Source: Kiritimatiellia bacterium (lineage in GTDB: Bacteria > Verrucomicrobiota > Kiritimatiellia > CAIQIC01 > JAGNIJ01). Taken from it: 52,522 nt of DNA. The notes under the pieces were generated by a model. It worked only from the letters and a program-made list of their open reading frames with translations. It was not told the origin of the DNA and searched no databases. How positions within the stretch are numbered: the stretch's first letter is position 1; every line of letters starts with the position of its first letter. Where the stretch lies: NCBI GenBank assembly GCA_018001225.1, contig JAGNIJ010000031.1, forward strand, positions 1-52,522, given 5' to 3'. Both the position numbers and the translations under genes were made by a program. This document shows positions 37,001 to 49,000 of this stretch, in pieces.

Positions 37001-40000
37001 CGTGTCCAGCGCATAGCGCCCTGCGCCCTTCAGGCTCAACCCGTACGAGATCGCCGGCTGTGCGCCGTCGGGCACGACGTCGCTCAACACGAAGACCGCC
37101 TCGACCCGAACGGGGTTCGTGGAACTGTTGCGGATCGGCTCCGGCGGATTCAGGAGAATTTCCGAAACTTCCGGCCCGGCGGTATCGATCACGACCCGCG
37201 TCCCCTGCTCCACCTCCGAGCCCTGGTTGCCCGAGAGGTCGCGCCCCGAGAAGAGCACGTAGCCCACGCCGGACGGCGTGGAGGACCGGATGTCGAACTG
37301 GCCGCGGTAGAACCGATTGCTGACGGGGGTGAGCGCGATCGGGATCGGCGAGGCGTTCTCGAACGTCAGGCTGACGAACGGATCGGCCACCAGTTCCTCG
37401 CTGATCTCGACGGACACGTCGACCCGGCCCACGCCCATCCGCCGCGTGGCGGGATCGTTCGGACCGGACGGCGTGAAGACCACGCGCCGCGCCTTCGGGG
37501 CCACGCGGTCGGAGACCACGGCGACCTGCTCGGACAGTTCGCTCTCGTTGCCGGCCAGGCTGACCCGGGTGATGCGGTAGTAGTACGTGTCGTCCGCGTC
37601 CGGCAGGTCGTTCCACCAGGCGGAAACCACCAGGTTGGTGTTGATCCGCACGGCCTCGCTGACGTTCGTGAACGGCTCCGTGGCCCGGTAGATGTTGAAG
37701 CCGCGCACCGTGGCGCGATCGGGATGCTTCCAGGCGAGCATCACCACACCCTGCGCATGCCGGTCGCCCACGACCTGCACCGGCGCGGCCGGGAGGGTCC
37801 TATCCACATATATAGTCAGTGGCGTTGAGGTCGGCCCGAAGCCCGCCCGGTTCCATGCGGTCGCGAGGAACTCGTTGGTGCCGTCCTCCAGCGCGCCCGT
37901 GTGGCCGAATTCAAGGTTGGTGTTCAGGGGCAGCGGCCCGGCCCACGCGGCGCCGTTCCGTTTCAGGTAGACCTCGCTGAAGGCCGGTCCCTTACCGGTC
38001 ACGGTCAGCGACAGGACGTTGGTGAACGAGCGGTCTTCCGGCGCCAGCCAGGTCGGGGCGGCCGCGGGCGGCGCCAGCGCCACGACGACGTCCGCCGTAT
38101 AGACGGAGACGTTGCCGGCCAGGTCCTCCGCGCGCGCGGTGATCCGGTACGGGCCGTCGGAGATCCCCCGGACGTCCCAGTTGTATTCCGCCCAGCCCAG
38201 CCCGTTGGTGTCCCGCGCGAGCAGCGTCCCGTCGCGGCGCAGTTCGATCGGGCCGACGCCCGAGCGGTCGTAGGCCTCAACCCGGATGGCGCCGACCCGG
38301 TTCACCACCAGGCCGTTGGTCATCGCGGCGCCCTCGAAGCGGACGCGCGTGAACGACGGCGCGATCTGGTCCGGCATCGGCTTGACCGGCAGCGGGGTGA
38401 CGTCCGGGTTCCAGCCGTCGTTGATGTTGACCGACACGACGGCCAGGTAGCTGGTCGCGGCGTTAGGCAGGCTCATGACCGTCAGGTTGGTCCGGGTCGC
38501 GGTCTGGCGCGCGGTCATGCCCGTGACCGTTGTGAACGGCTGGCTCTCGACATAAATCGCGTAGTGCTTCAGGCCCGAGGTAGGCGCGACGGCCTTCCAG
38601 AACAGATCCGCTTCGCCGTGATAGGCGATGGCCTCGACGTTGGTGGGATTGGGCAGCCAGGTGTAGCCGGTGCCGTAGATCCCGCCGCTCTCGTACGCCT
38701 CGGTATCCCTCGCGGTGAGCAGGATCTCGTAGCCCGTCGCCGGCGCGAGGCCCTCGATCAGGCACTGCGTGACGACACCCACCGCCAGCTCGTTGGTGGC
38801 GCCCCAATAGAGCGTGTAACCCGCCAGGTCGTGGAACAGGTCCGCCGAGTGCTCCCAGCGTACGACCAGGTTCGTCGGCCCGGAGTCGAAGCGCAGGTTC
38901 TTCGGCGCGGCCGGAGGCTTGCCGTATCCGACGAGGGACAGCGGGATGCCATCGCCCGTCAGGGTGTCGTTGGTGCGGCCGACAAAGATCGTGACGCGCT
39001 CGGAGACCTGGGTCGCGCCGTCGCTGACCGTGAAAGTCACGTAGCGCACGCCCCAGTCGTTGGTACCCGTCTGCCAGTGGAAGGCCGAGCGCCAGACGCC
39101 GCCCGTGTAGACGGGCTCCGTCAGGATGGCCCCCTCCGGCATGTTCGTCGCCGACAGGGTGAGCGGGTCGCGGTTCGGGTCCGTCGCCCGCAGGCCGATG
39201 CCGAGGAACTCGCCCGCGCGCGTGACCTGGTTGCCGATGTACGCAAGCGCCGGGGGCTGGTTCTCCGCCTGCGGCTTGAGCCGCATCGTGACCAGATACT
39301 CGCCGCCGAGATTTGAATCGAACACGTTGACGAAATAACGCCACGGCTCGCGCCAGTTGTCGCGGAACTTGTCGATCCAGAAGTTCCTCGGGTTGAGCCG
39401 CTTGCCTTCCCACCGTTCGACCGACTCGATCTCCATGTCCTGCAACCGCAACTGGGCGTCGTTGGTCGTGGACCAGACAAACTCCATCGCGGCGTACAGC
39501 GGGGCCGGCACGGAGGGGGTCGTCAGCCGCAGCCGCCAGACATCGTCGTCGAGGTTGCTCAACAGCTCCAGCGTCGCCTCGTCGGACACGTTGGTGACGT
39601 CCGTGTAGTAATTCGACAGCGCGATCTGCGATCCATACACGCGGTAGGCGTCGAGGTCCTTTGCCAGGAAGTCCGGGAGGTCGTCGCTGCCCGGGGAATC
39701 CAGGAGGACGGTGTGAATCAGCCGGTGCGTGTTGACCTCCCGCAGCAACGAGGTCATCTTGCCGCCCAGCACGTCGCTGTGCGAGAAGTCCGCCGTGAAC
39801 TCGACGAACTGGCCGCACAGCGTCGCCTCCATGATCCAGGACGCGATGCCGGCCTGGCCGGGCTGGATATCGCCGAAGTTCGCCTGCAGGCTCTTCGCCC
39901 GCTGGATCCCGTTGACCTCGCTGCCCGTGATCGCGAAGGTGACCGGCAGCCCCTGCTCGTTGTCCACGATCTGCGGCTGGGCGGACTGGATGGACAACTT

Positions 40001-43000
40001 GCGCGCCCGGCCGGGGCCGTCGTTGCGCGCCCGCACGCCCAGGTGGAACGGGACCGGCTTCTCCACCTCCGGCGAGAACGGGTCGTCTCCGTACACGTCG
40101 CCGGGCAGGAAGTAGTCGAGCGTCAGCATGGGCATGGGCTCGACGTAGATGTGGTCGGGCTTGACGTCGCGCTCGTAGTCGTCGCCGGCCAGCCGGTAGC
40201 GCAGCGTCGCGCCGGCGTAGTACAGCGTACCCCGCGGATCCTCGCCGCCCGCGCCGTAGGCGGGGATCAGCATCCACCGGATGGTCGCCGTCTTGCCGCC
40301 CTCGACCCGGCCCGCGCCGGCGATGTTGGAGATGTTTTCCAGCTTGTCCAGGCGGATGAAGAAGAACGCCTCGGTGTCGTTCGGGTTCGAGGAGGCGCGC
40401 ACCAACTCGTTGCTGGCGTTGCGGAAGATCAGCTCGATGGACACGTTCTCGATGGCGGTCTTCGGCAAGCCGTTGCGGATGCTCATCCGCGCCTCGAAGG
40501 CCTGCCGCTCGAGCGTCAGTTCCTGCGGGATTTCCAGCACGACCTCGGCGCAGGTCGCACCGCCGGCCTCGCCGTCCCGGCAGGTTCCCTGGGCCTTGCC
40601 AATCCAGACTTCGCGCTCCGACCGGCCGCCGACCGACGCCCACGGGTCGGGCAGGTAACGGCCGATTTGACCCAGCGTCCATGGCTCGAACCGGTCCGCA
40701 TCGCCGGCAGGGGTTGCGAACCAGGGCAGGCGCGCCGGTAGAACACGCTCGAACGGCCACGGCTCGGTGGTGCCCGCCAGGATATCGATCGGCCAGGGGA
40801 CCTCATCGGCCAGGTAGCCGTTCAGCGTCAGCGGATCGGACGACCGCATGATGTAGCGGCCCATCGCGGGCGAGTAGAAACGGCTGCCGTCGTACGCGAG
40901 GCCGATCTCCGGATCCCAGAGCCAGCCGCGGAAGCCGAACGACAGCGGGATTCCGGCGGCTTCCAGGGTGGCCTGCCCGAACGCGTCGTAGCGCGCCGAC
41001 CAGACCTCGCCGCCGCTCTGGTCCAACAGCTTCCAGGGCGTGCCCTGCTCATCCGCCGCCACCCAGTACAGGCTGCCGCCGACACGCAGGAACAGCGGCG
41101 TTTCGCCCTGCCCGCCTTCGCCGGCCTCCGCGTACCCGTATTCCGCCAACGCCGTCCCGTCATCGGCGTACTCGCCGAGCAGCCGGCCTCCGTCATGGAT
41201 GTACCAGCGGCGGACGCCGCCGCTGCGTTTCCAGAGCCGGCGCCCTTCGCCGTCGTAGCCGAACGCCGCCTTCTCCTGGCCCGCGCCATCGGTCACGCGC
41301 ACCAGGCGGCCCGCGGCATCGTACTCGAACCGCTCGGACGAACCCGCGTCCGCCCGGTTGGTCAGGTTGCCGTTGGCGTCGTACTGCAGGGTCCAGCCGC
41401 CGTAGGCCGTCAGCTCGTTGCGCGCGCCGCTGATCCACAACTCGGCCATGCCGGACGCGGTCCGGCGATTGCCGTTGGCATCGTACGTGTACGTCTCGGG
41501 ATCACCCGTCGGGCCCGACTGGTAGGTCAGGCGGCCCATGGCGTCATATTGGAAGTGGTAGCTGCCGTGCTCGGTGTCGCGGCGCGTCAACCGGCCCATC
41601 GCGTCGTAGGCCAGTTCGTGCCGCATCAGCTCGTGACTCACGGCATCCTTGGCGACCAGCGCCGTCGGACGGCCAAGCCACTCGTACTCGCGTTCCAGGA
41701 CCGTGCCGCCCGGCAGCGATATCCGGATCGGCCTCGGGCCGTCCCACGCGGCCGGGAGGCCCCACGGGCTCTCCACGACACGATCCGACGGCGCGCGCGG
41801 CCCGGGCCCCGAGGACAGGGCTTCGCGGTAGGCCTGCATCCAGGGCTGCTCCCACGGCGCGCGGCCTTCCGAATCGAACAGGCGGTTCGCGTCGAGCAGG
41901 CCGCCCTCGAGGTAGGCCCCGGACCGGGCCGGCAGCGACCACTCGTACTCGTTGAACACGACCTGGCCCAGGCCGGGCATCAGGATGGAGGAGACGCGGG
42001 TCTGGCCGTCATAGGCGTACTCGCACGCGAATCCCGAGGCGTACTGCAGGCGCTGAACGGCGCCCGCCGCGTCGAAGGTCCGGGCCACCGCGCCGGTGCC
42101 ACCGCTCCATGTCCACTGCTCGTTGGTGCCCCGCCCTCGCGCATCCCGCTGCACGGCCACGGCGAGACCGTCGCCCGTCCAGCGCCGCACGCGGCCGGCC
42201 CCGTCGCGCTCCCAGCGGTAATCGAGGACCACCTGGTTCGTCGCCTGGGCGGCCATGAAGACCTGCTGCGTGAGCGCCAGGTCCGAGTCGTACCGCAGGC
42301 GCGTCCAATTCCCGCGCCCGTCCCGGCGCGCGGAAGCGGCCCCCTGTGCGTCGTATTCGTACGTCCACGTGGTCCCGGCCTCGTCCACGCGCTGGGCCGG
42401 CCGGTCGAGGCCATCCCATGTCCACTGCACGGTGCGGCCGCCGGGGCCGGCCCGCTGCACCAGCCGGCGCCAGCCGTCCCAGGCCAGCGTCCACGCACCG
42501 CCCGCCGAATTGGTCAGCGCCACGGCGCGCCCTTCCGCGTCGCGCGCCACGGCCATCGACCACCCCGCGCTGTTCGTCGCGCGCGTCAGGCGGTCGCCGG
42601 CGTCATACACATACGTCACAGTGGAGACCAGGCTCGTTCCGTTCCGGGCCTGCGCCTGCGTCAGGCGGCGGCGCGCGTCGTACTGCATCGTCCACTCATG
42701 GCCCGGGAACTCGACGCGCCAGGGGCGCTCTTCGAGGTTCAACGAGGCCGGGTAGGTCAGCACGAGGCTCCCCTCGCCCGCCGCCACGGACTGCAGGCGG
42801 CCTGCCTCGTCGTAGGCGGCCTGCCAGACGGCCCGGCCCGCCTCGTCCAGTTCGCGCTCCAGTTGCCCGTTCAGGTTCAGCTCGAAAACCCGTTCCGCGC
42901 CCTCGGCGACGCGGCGCACCATCCGGTACGGGCCTTTCTCGTACACCCACGCCGCCTGGACCTGGCCGCCCGCCATGACCTGCGTCACCGCGCCCATGCC

Positions 43001-46000
43001 ATCCACGAACCACTGCCGGCTCAAGCCGTCGGCAGCCGTCCGGCGGATCACGGCGTTGGTGACGATCTGGTCGACCACGTTGCTGCCCTGAACGACCTGG
43101 TTGGTCACCGTCTCCTCGTAGGCGAAGGCCCATTCCCGGCCGCGATCGTCGCGCCGCCACAGCAGCCGGCCGGCGCCGTCCTGCTCGATCCGGTTGGTGC
43201 GTCCCTTCTCGTCCGCCCAGGCCACCACCAGCCCATTCGTGCCGGGATAGGCGAACGCGCGCGACAGCGCCGGGGAATCCCCGTCCGTGCCGCGGCCCAC
43301 GGCGTTCGTCAGCCGGCCCTGGGCATCGTACGCGAAGCTCCAGACCGCGCCCGTCTCCGCTCCGCTGCGCGTGACGCCCGCCAGCCGGCCGCCGGCGTCG
43401 TAGCCGTAATTCCACGCCAGGCCGAGCCGGTCCGTCGCCTGGGTCAGCTTCCGGCCGGTCACGTCGTAGCCGAAGAACCGCACCAGGCCGCCGTCCTGTT
43501 CCACCCGGGCCACGCGGCCGCGCGAATCGTAGAACACGCGGTGGGAGCGGCCGTCCTGATCGGTCACCGTGTCGCCGAGATCGTCGGCCCGGTATACGCT
43601 GCGCACCTGCTGCCCGTTGATGACCGCGCGCAACAGCGTGCCGTCGCGCCGGAACCGCCATTCGCGATGTGCGCCGTTTCCGCCGCGGTCCTTGCCCTCG
43701 GCGCGGGCGACGTACTCCTTGCGCTGGGAATCGTAGTCGAAGGCGAAGTAGTAGCCCTGCTCCGCGTCGGGGGCCAGGCTCTGGATCGTGCCGGCGGCGT
43801 CGATCTTCTCGGCCTCGTCCAGGATGTTCTCCCAGTCCAGGTCGTTGTAGTCCAGCACCGCCCGCTCGAACCGGCCGTCCAGCACGGCCTGCAGGTGCCC
43901 CATGTCGTCGTGCATGATCCGGCGCGTCCGGCCGCCCGAATCCTTGCGCAGCGCCATGCAGCCGAGTTCGTCGTACTCGTACGCCGTCCACCCGCCGCCC
44001 GGCAGGACCACCTTGATGAGGTCGTATTCCAGGAACATGCGCACCGCGCCGGGATCGCTCTCGGACAGGTCGAGGGCCGTGTTGGCGGCCGCCTCCTTCA
44101 TCGCCCACGTGTACTTCGGACCGGGCCGCCCGGCCTCGAGGGACGCGACGGGGCTCTCCAGGCCGGCGTAGCTCACCTTGACGACCTGCGCCGTGCCGCC
44201 CGCGCCGCGGACCCCGACGATCCGGCGGACGTCACCCGTGGTCTCGAAGACGAAACGGGAATCGTCGGAGCTGTAGCCGTCCCACAACTCGCGGCCCGCC
44301 AGGTACACGTCCTGCGCCGGCGTCAGGCGGTCGCCCATCGGCGTGGTGTACAAGACCTGCATGTCCGCGCCGCGGCCCGCGTACCAGCCGAAGACGAAGC
44401 CATAGTCCTGCCCGATGCTCTGCCGCTCCACCCGGATGTCGCCGGCTTCGAGATCCGTGGTCCGCTCGATGTACACGCGCGTGCGCAATTCGACCTCGCC
44501 CCCGTCGCCCACGGGGAACACGTAGTCGCCGCCGCGGTTGTCCCGGGTCTCGTCCTGGACCAGGGGGCAGGACCAGCAGCCGAGATTGCTGATCAGCGAG
44601 CCGCCGCCGCTCTCGCCTCCCATGTCCATGCCGCCGTCGCCTTCACCAACCCCCACGTCCTCGCCTTCACCGTCGCCCTGCTGCTTCGGCTCGCACTCGT
44701 AGCCGTCCGGCTTCCAGGCCGTCAGCTTGCCGCTGGCGTTCTGGACGACCTCGCGCCCCAGCGCGGTGACGAACTTGTACGAGACGCTGTAGTACTTCTC
44801 GTAGCAGTAGTTCGGACGCAGGCACGTGATCCGGAACGGGACCACCAGTTCGCCGCGCGCGGCCAGCTCGGAGGGGAACTGGCTGACGAGGTATTCGTAC
44901 TTGAAGGAATCGTCGGTCGCCGGCAGGCCGAACCGCAACTGCTCGGCCCTGATCATGCCCTCGTTGCGCATCAGCAACTCGCCCTGGTACACGTCGCCGG
45001 CCCGCATCTCCGGCAGGTTGATCTGAAGGGGCGCGACGATCATCACGGGCGCGGGCACATCGGTCTGGTACACCGCGCGCAGCACGATCTCGTAGCGGTC
45101 CTGGATGGTCGTGGGCACCACCTCCCATTCGACGGTGATGGTCTGGTAGTCGAGGAAGGCCTCCTCGGTGATGGTAATACCCGGCTTGATCCACACGCGG
45201 CCGGACCGGCTGTCGTGGTTCGGCGAGGTGATCTGGTAGCGGTAACGGCCCGCGGGCAGTTGGGTGACAAGCGCTTCGCCCCACGCGTCGCTGACGACGC
45301 TGGTGCTGATGCTCAAGGCCTGCTCGTGCTGGAGCTTGATCGTCGCGCCGGCGACGCCCTGGACCACCTGCCCCTGCGCGTCGAGCGTGCCCGTGTAGAG
45401 ATCCGTCAGCTTGAAGAGCACGTGGCCGATGCCGGACTCCGTGACCGTCAGGTAGAACGGGATCCGCCGCAACGAATGGTTCGTGGCCGAGACGACCAGG
45501 TAGAAAGAGTAGTCTCCGTCCTCGACCCCGGACGTCGGCAGGAAGGTGACCTCGACGACCTGGGTCGCGCCCACCGCGATCTCGGGGAAGAACGTGCCGG
45601 TTTCCACCCAGGCCCAGGACGGCGCCGGCTGGCCCGCTCCGGTCACCAGGCTGACGCTGACGCCCCGCAGCGAGGCCAGCCCCGTGTTCTCGAGTGTCAC
45701 CGTCTCCGTGACGGGCAGGCCGCGCCGCGTGCCCGTCTGCACGTGGGTCGGGCTGAAGGCCAGCCGCGGCTGGGCCTCGGAGAACTGGTAGTTGAGCGTG
45801 ATCATCGCCCAGGCGTTCGTGCCCGAGTAGTCGTCGCGCACCCGCAGGTAGGCGGTGCCCGAGCGCGGGGCGTCGGGCCCGGCCTGCACGGTGAAGCCCA
45901 GGCTGGCCGTGCCGCCTTCCGCCAGCGCCGCCACGGGCGCCAGCGGCGTGATGACCAGCCCGGTCGGGCAGAGCCCGCCCGGCTGGTCCGAGGCCTGGTA

Positions 46001-49000
46001 GACCAGGGCCAGGTTGGTGGCGGTCGTGCCCCGCGCCGCCTCCACGGAGACCGACACGGCGTACGCCGGGTGGCTGATGGGCAGGCGGAGGTTGATCGTC
46101 CGCGGGCTGACGAGCAGCTTCTGGATGACGAACCCGTCCTGCGGGACGCGATCCTTCAGCACGGGGTGCTGCGCCCACACGGTATAGACGCCGGCCTCGC
46201 CGACTTGCGGAACGAAGGTATGCGCGAAATCCCCGTGGGCATCGGTGGTCAGGCTGACCGTCCGGTCGAAGCCCTCCACCGAGATCAACAGCGAGACCGC
46301 GGCCCCGCCCAGCGGCTGCCCGGTCGCGCGGTCCCACGCCCGGCCCTGGATCGCGATGCTCTCCCCGCCGAGGGACAGCCGGGGCGTCACGTTGGTCACG
46401 AGCGCGTAGTACGGCGTGTCGGCCAGCCGCAGCGCCTGGCGCGCCTGGAGCCCGCGGACCTGGCTCTCGTCCACGCGGCTGCGGTGGTAGTAGACCCGGT
46501 CCATCTCGAGGACCACGTAGATGTCGTCCGGCGCGGCCGTGGGTACGTACACCGTCGTCGGGGCCGAAACGAATTCCTTGCCGGCGCCGATCCGCGCGAC
46601 GACCTCGCCGTTGGCCAGCGCCACGAGGCCGGCGCCGATCGCCTGTTGCGCCGACGCGGCGGACAGGACGTTGCCGTCCTTGTCCGTCAGCTTGAACCGG
46701 ACGTCCGGCGACGCGCCATTGCCGTAGGCGGAAGCCGTCACGACCTCCAGTTCCACCGGGCTGGTGTTGCGCAGCACCCACTGGACCTCCATCTCCCCGC
46801 CGCGCACGCCGCCGCCGGCGCGCAGATCCACGCTCAACTGGTCGTTGACCGCGGCCCAGGACACGTCCCGCCGCAGCGTCACCAGCGACCCCACCGCCGG
46901 CTCCATGCGCAGGGTCGTAACCGCGGGCACGTTCGTGGCCGCGTTGGTCGAGCAGCCCACGACCACGGCCATGGGCTGGACCTGCCCGGGCTCGAGCGAG
47001 AAGAAGGCCGACCGGTTGGTCTGGTTCTCCGCCTCCACCACCAGCTGGATATTCTGCAGCGCCAGCTCGGTCCGGTTGGTCAGGGTGAAGGTCAGCTGGT
47101 TCATCATCCCGCGCTTCAGCGGCAGGCCCTGCGAAACCTCCGCCCGGATATCGGGCAGCAGGATCGAGCGGCGCACGCTCTCCTCATCCTGGTCGTCGAC
47201 CGCCGACACCGTGTACCAGCGGCCGCCGCCGGCATACGAGGCGTCCGTGAAGTTGGTCGACAGCCAGAGGCCGGCGTGCAGGCGCTGCACCTGCTGGCTC
47301 TGGCCCGCGTACACCTGGTAGCCGGCGACGTCCGCCGGGTACGGGTGCGCCCAGGTCAGAACCGGCGCGGTGTCGTTGGTCATGGCGATGCGCAGGCTGT
47401 TCACGGGCATCAGGCTGATGTTGAGATAGGCCGGGTCCGCCGCCGGCGATTCGTTGCCGACGTTGTCGATCGCCGTCGCCGTGTAGAAGCGCTCGGTCTT
47501 GGATGGATGCGGGTCCACCCATTCCGTCAGCACGACCCGATCGCCCTTCGGCGTCAGCCCAACCACGTTGGTCACGGCCGCGCTCGCGCCCCGGTAAACG
47601 CGGTATTTGACCGGCTCCGTGAACACCGGCGCCTGCCAGTCCACCAGCATCCCGTTGCCGACCAGTTCGAGCGCCAGCCCGGACGGCGCCTCGGGGGGCG
47701 TGGCGTCCGACACCGCGGAGACCGATGGACTTCGCTCGCCGATCCGTTCGCGCTGGTTTTCCTGGCGGATGCTGGCGACGGCGTAGCTGTACACGCCCTC
47801 CTCGGCGGGCCGGTCCAGGTAACTCAAGGTGTTGGTGCTGCGGGCCAGCGGCGCCAGGTCCTCTTCGCCCGGCGCCTGGCGGTAAACCTGGTAATCCTTC
47901 GCGCCCTCGACGGCGTTCCAGCTCAGCTCGATCGCGCCGGCCGGCAGGGACTCTGCCACCAGCCCGAACGGCGAGGACAGCCCGGGCAGGTCGCCCTGGT
48001 AGACTTCGAACTCGCTTTGGCAAAGGAATTCCGAGCCCTCGTTGCCCAGGTCGTCCTCGGCCGAGAACCGGAACTGCAGGAATTCCGACGGGTCGCCGGC
48101 GTCCGCGGGAAGCGCAAAGGTCCCCTGCCACGAGGCCTCGGTGATCTGCACCACCGACGTCATCGCCGTCCACGTGTTCGTATGGCCAGACAGCTTCCAC
48201 CCGAACTCCGGCGTGGCGCCGGCCGCGGGGGCCTCGTTGAGAACGAACCGCGCTGTCACGACGGCCGGGTTGGTCGCGGCGTTCTCAATCGGCTCGTTGG
48301 GCTGCACGACCAGTTGCGAGACCGCGGGGCCCTCCGTATCGATCAGCAGGCTGCCGCCCGACAGGATCTGCGAGCCGCGGTTCCCGGCGGCGTCTCGGCT
48401 GGAGAAGGTCAGCAGCGCCGTCCCGGCGGGCGTGCTCGGGAAGACGGAGAACTGTCCCCGGTACTCGAGATCCCCGGCGGCGCTCAACACGATGGCCAGG
48501 GGGACACCGCCGTCCGGCGTGATCCCGAGGAAGGGCGTCACGATCGCCGCCTCGCTCAACGTCACCCGCACGTCCACGGGCCCCGTCCCGTACCGGCCGG
48601 TGGCCGGGTCATAAGGCCCGTGGGGCGTGAACTGGATCGTCGCCGACGGGCCGACGCGGTCGGACGTCGCCGACACTTCGCCCGAGAGCGCGCTTTCGGT
48701 GCCGGCCTGGTTCTCGGCCGTCACGCGGTAGTACCACACGCCGTCCGAGGGCGGGATGTCCGTATAGCCCAGGACCGACACCATGCTCGCGTTGACCCGC
48801 GCGGCGTCGGCCGTCGAACTGAACGTGCCCGCGGCGCGATAGACGTGGTAGCCCTTGATGGCGCCCTCGCTCGGCGCGCCCCAGGTGAGCTGGATCTTCC
48901 CGGCGTCGCCCATCTTGGCCTCCAGCCAGGGCGGCGTCGGCGGGGTCGTCGTGTCCAGGATGACTATGGCCGACGCCGTGCGCGGGCCCTCGCCGGCGCG

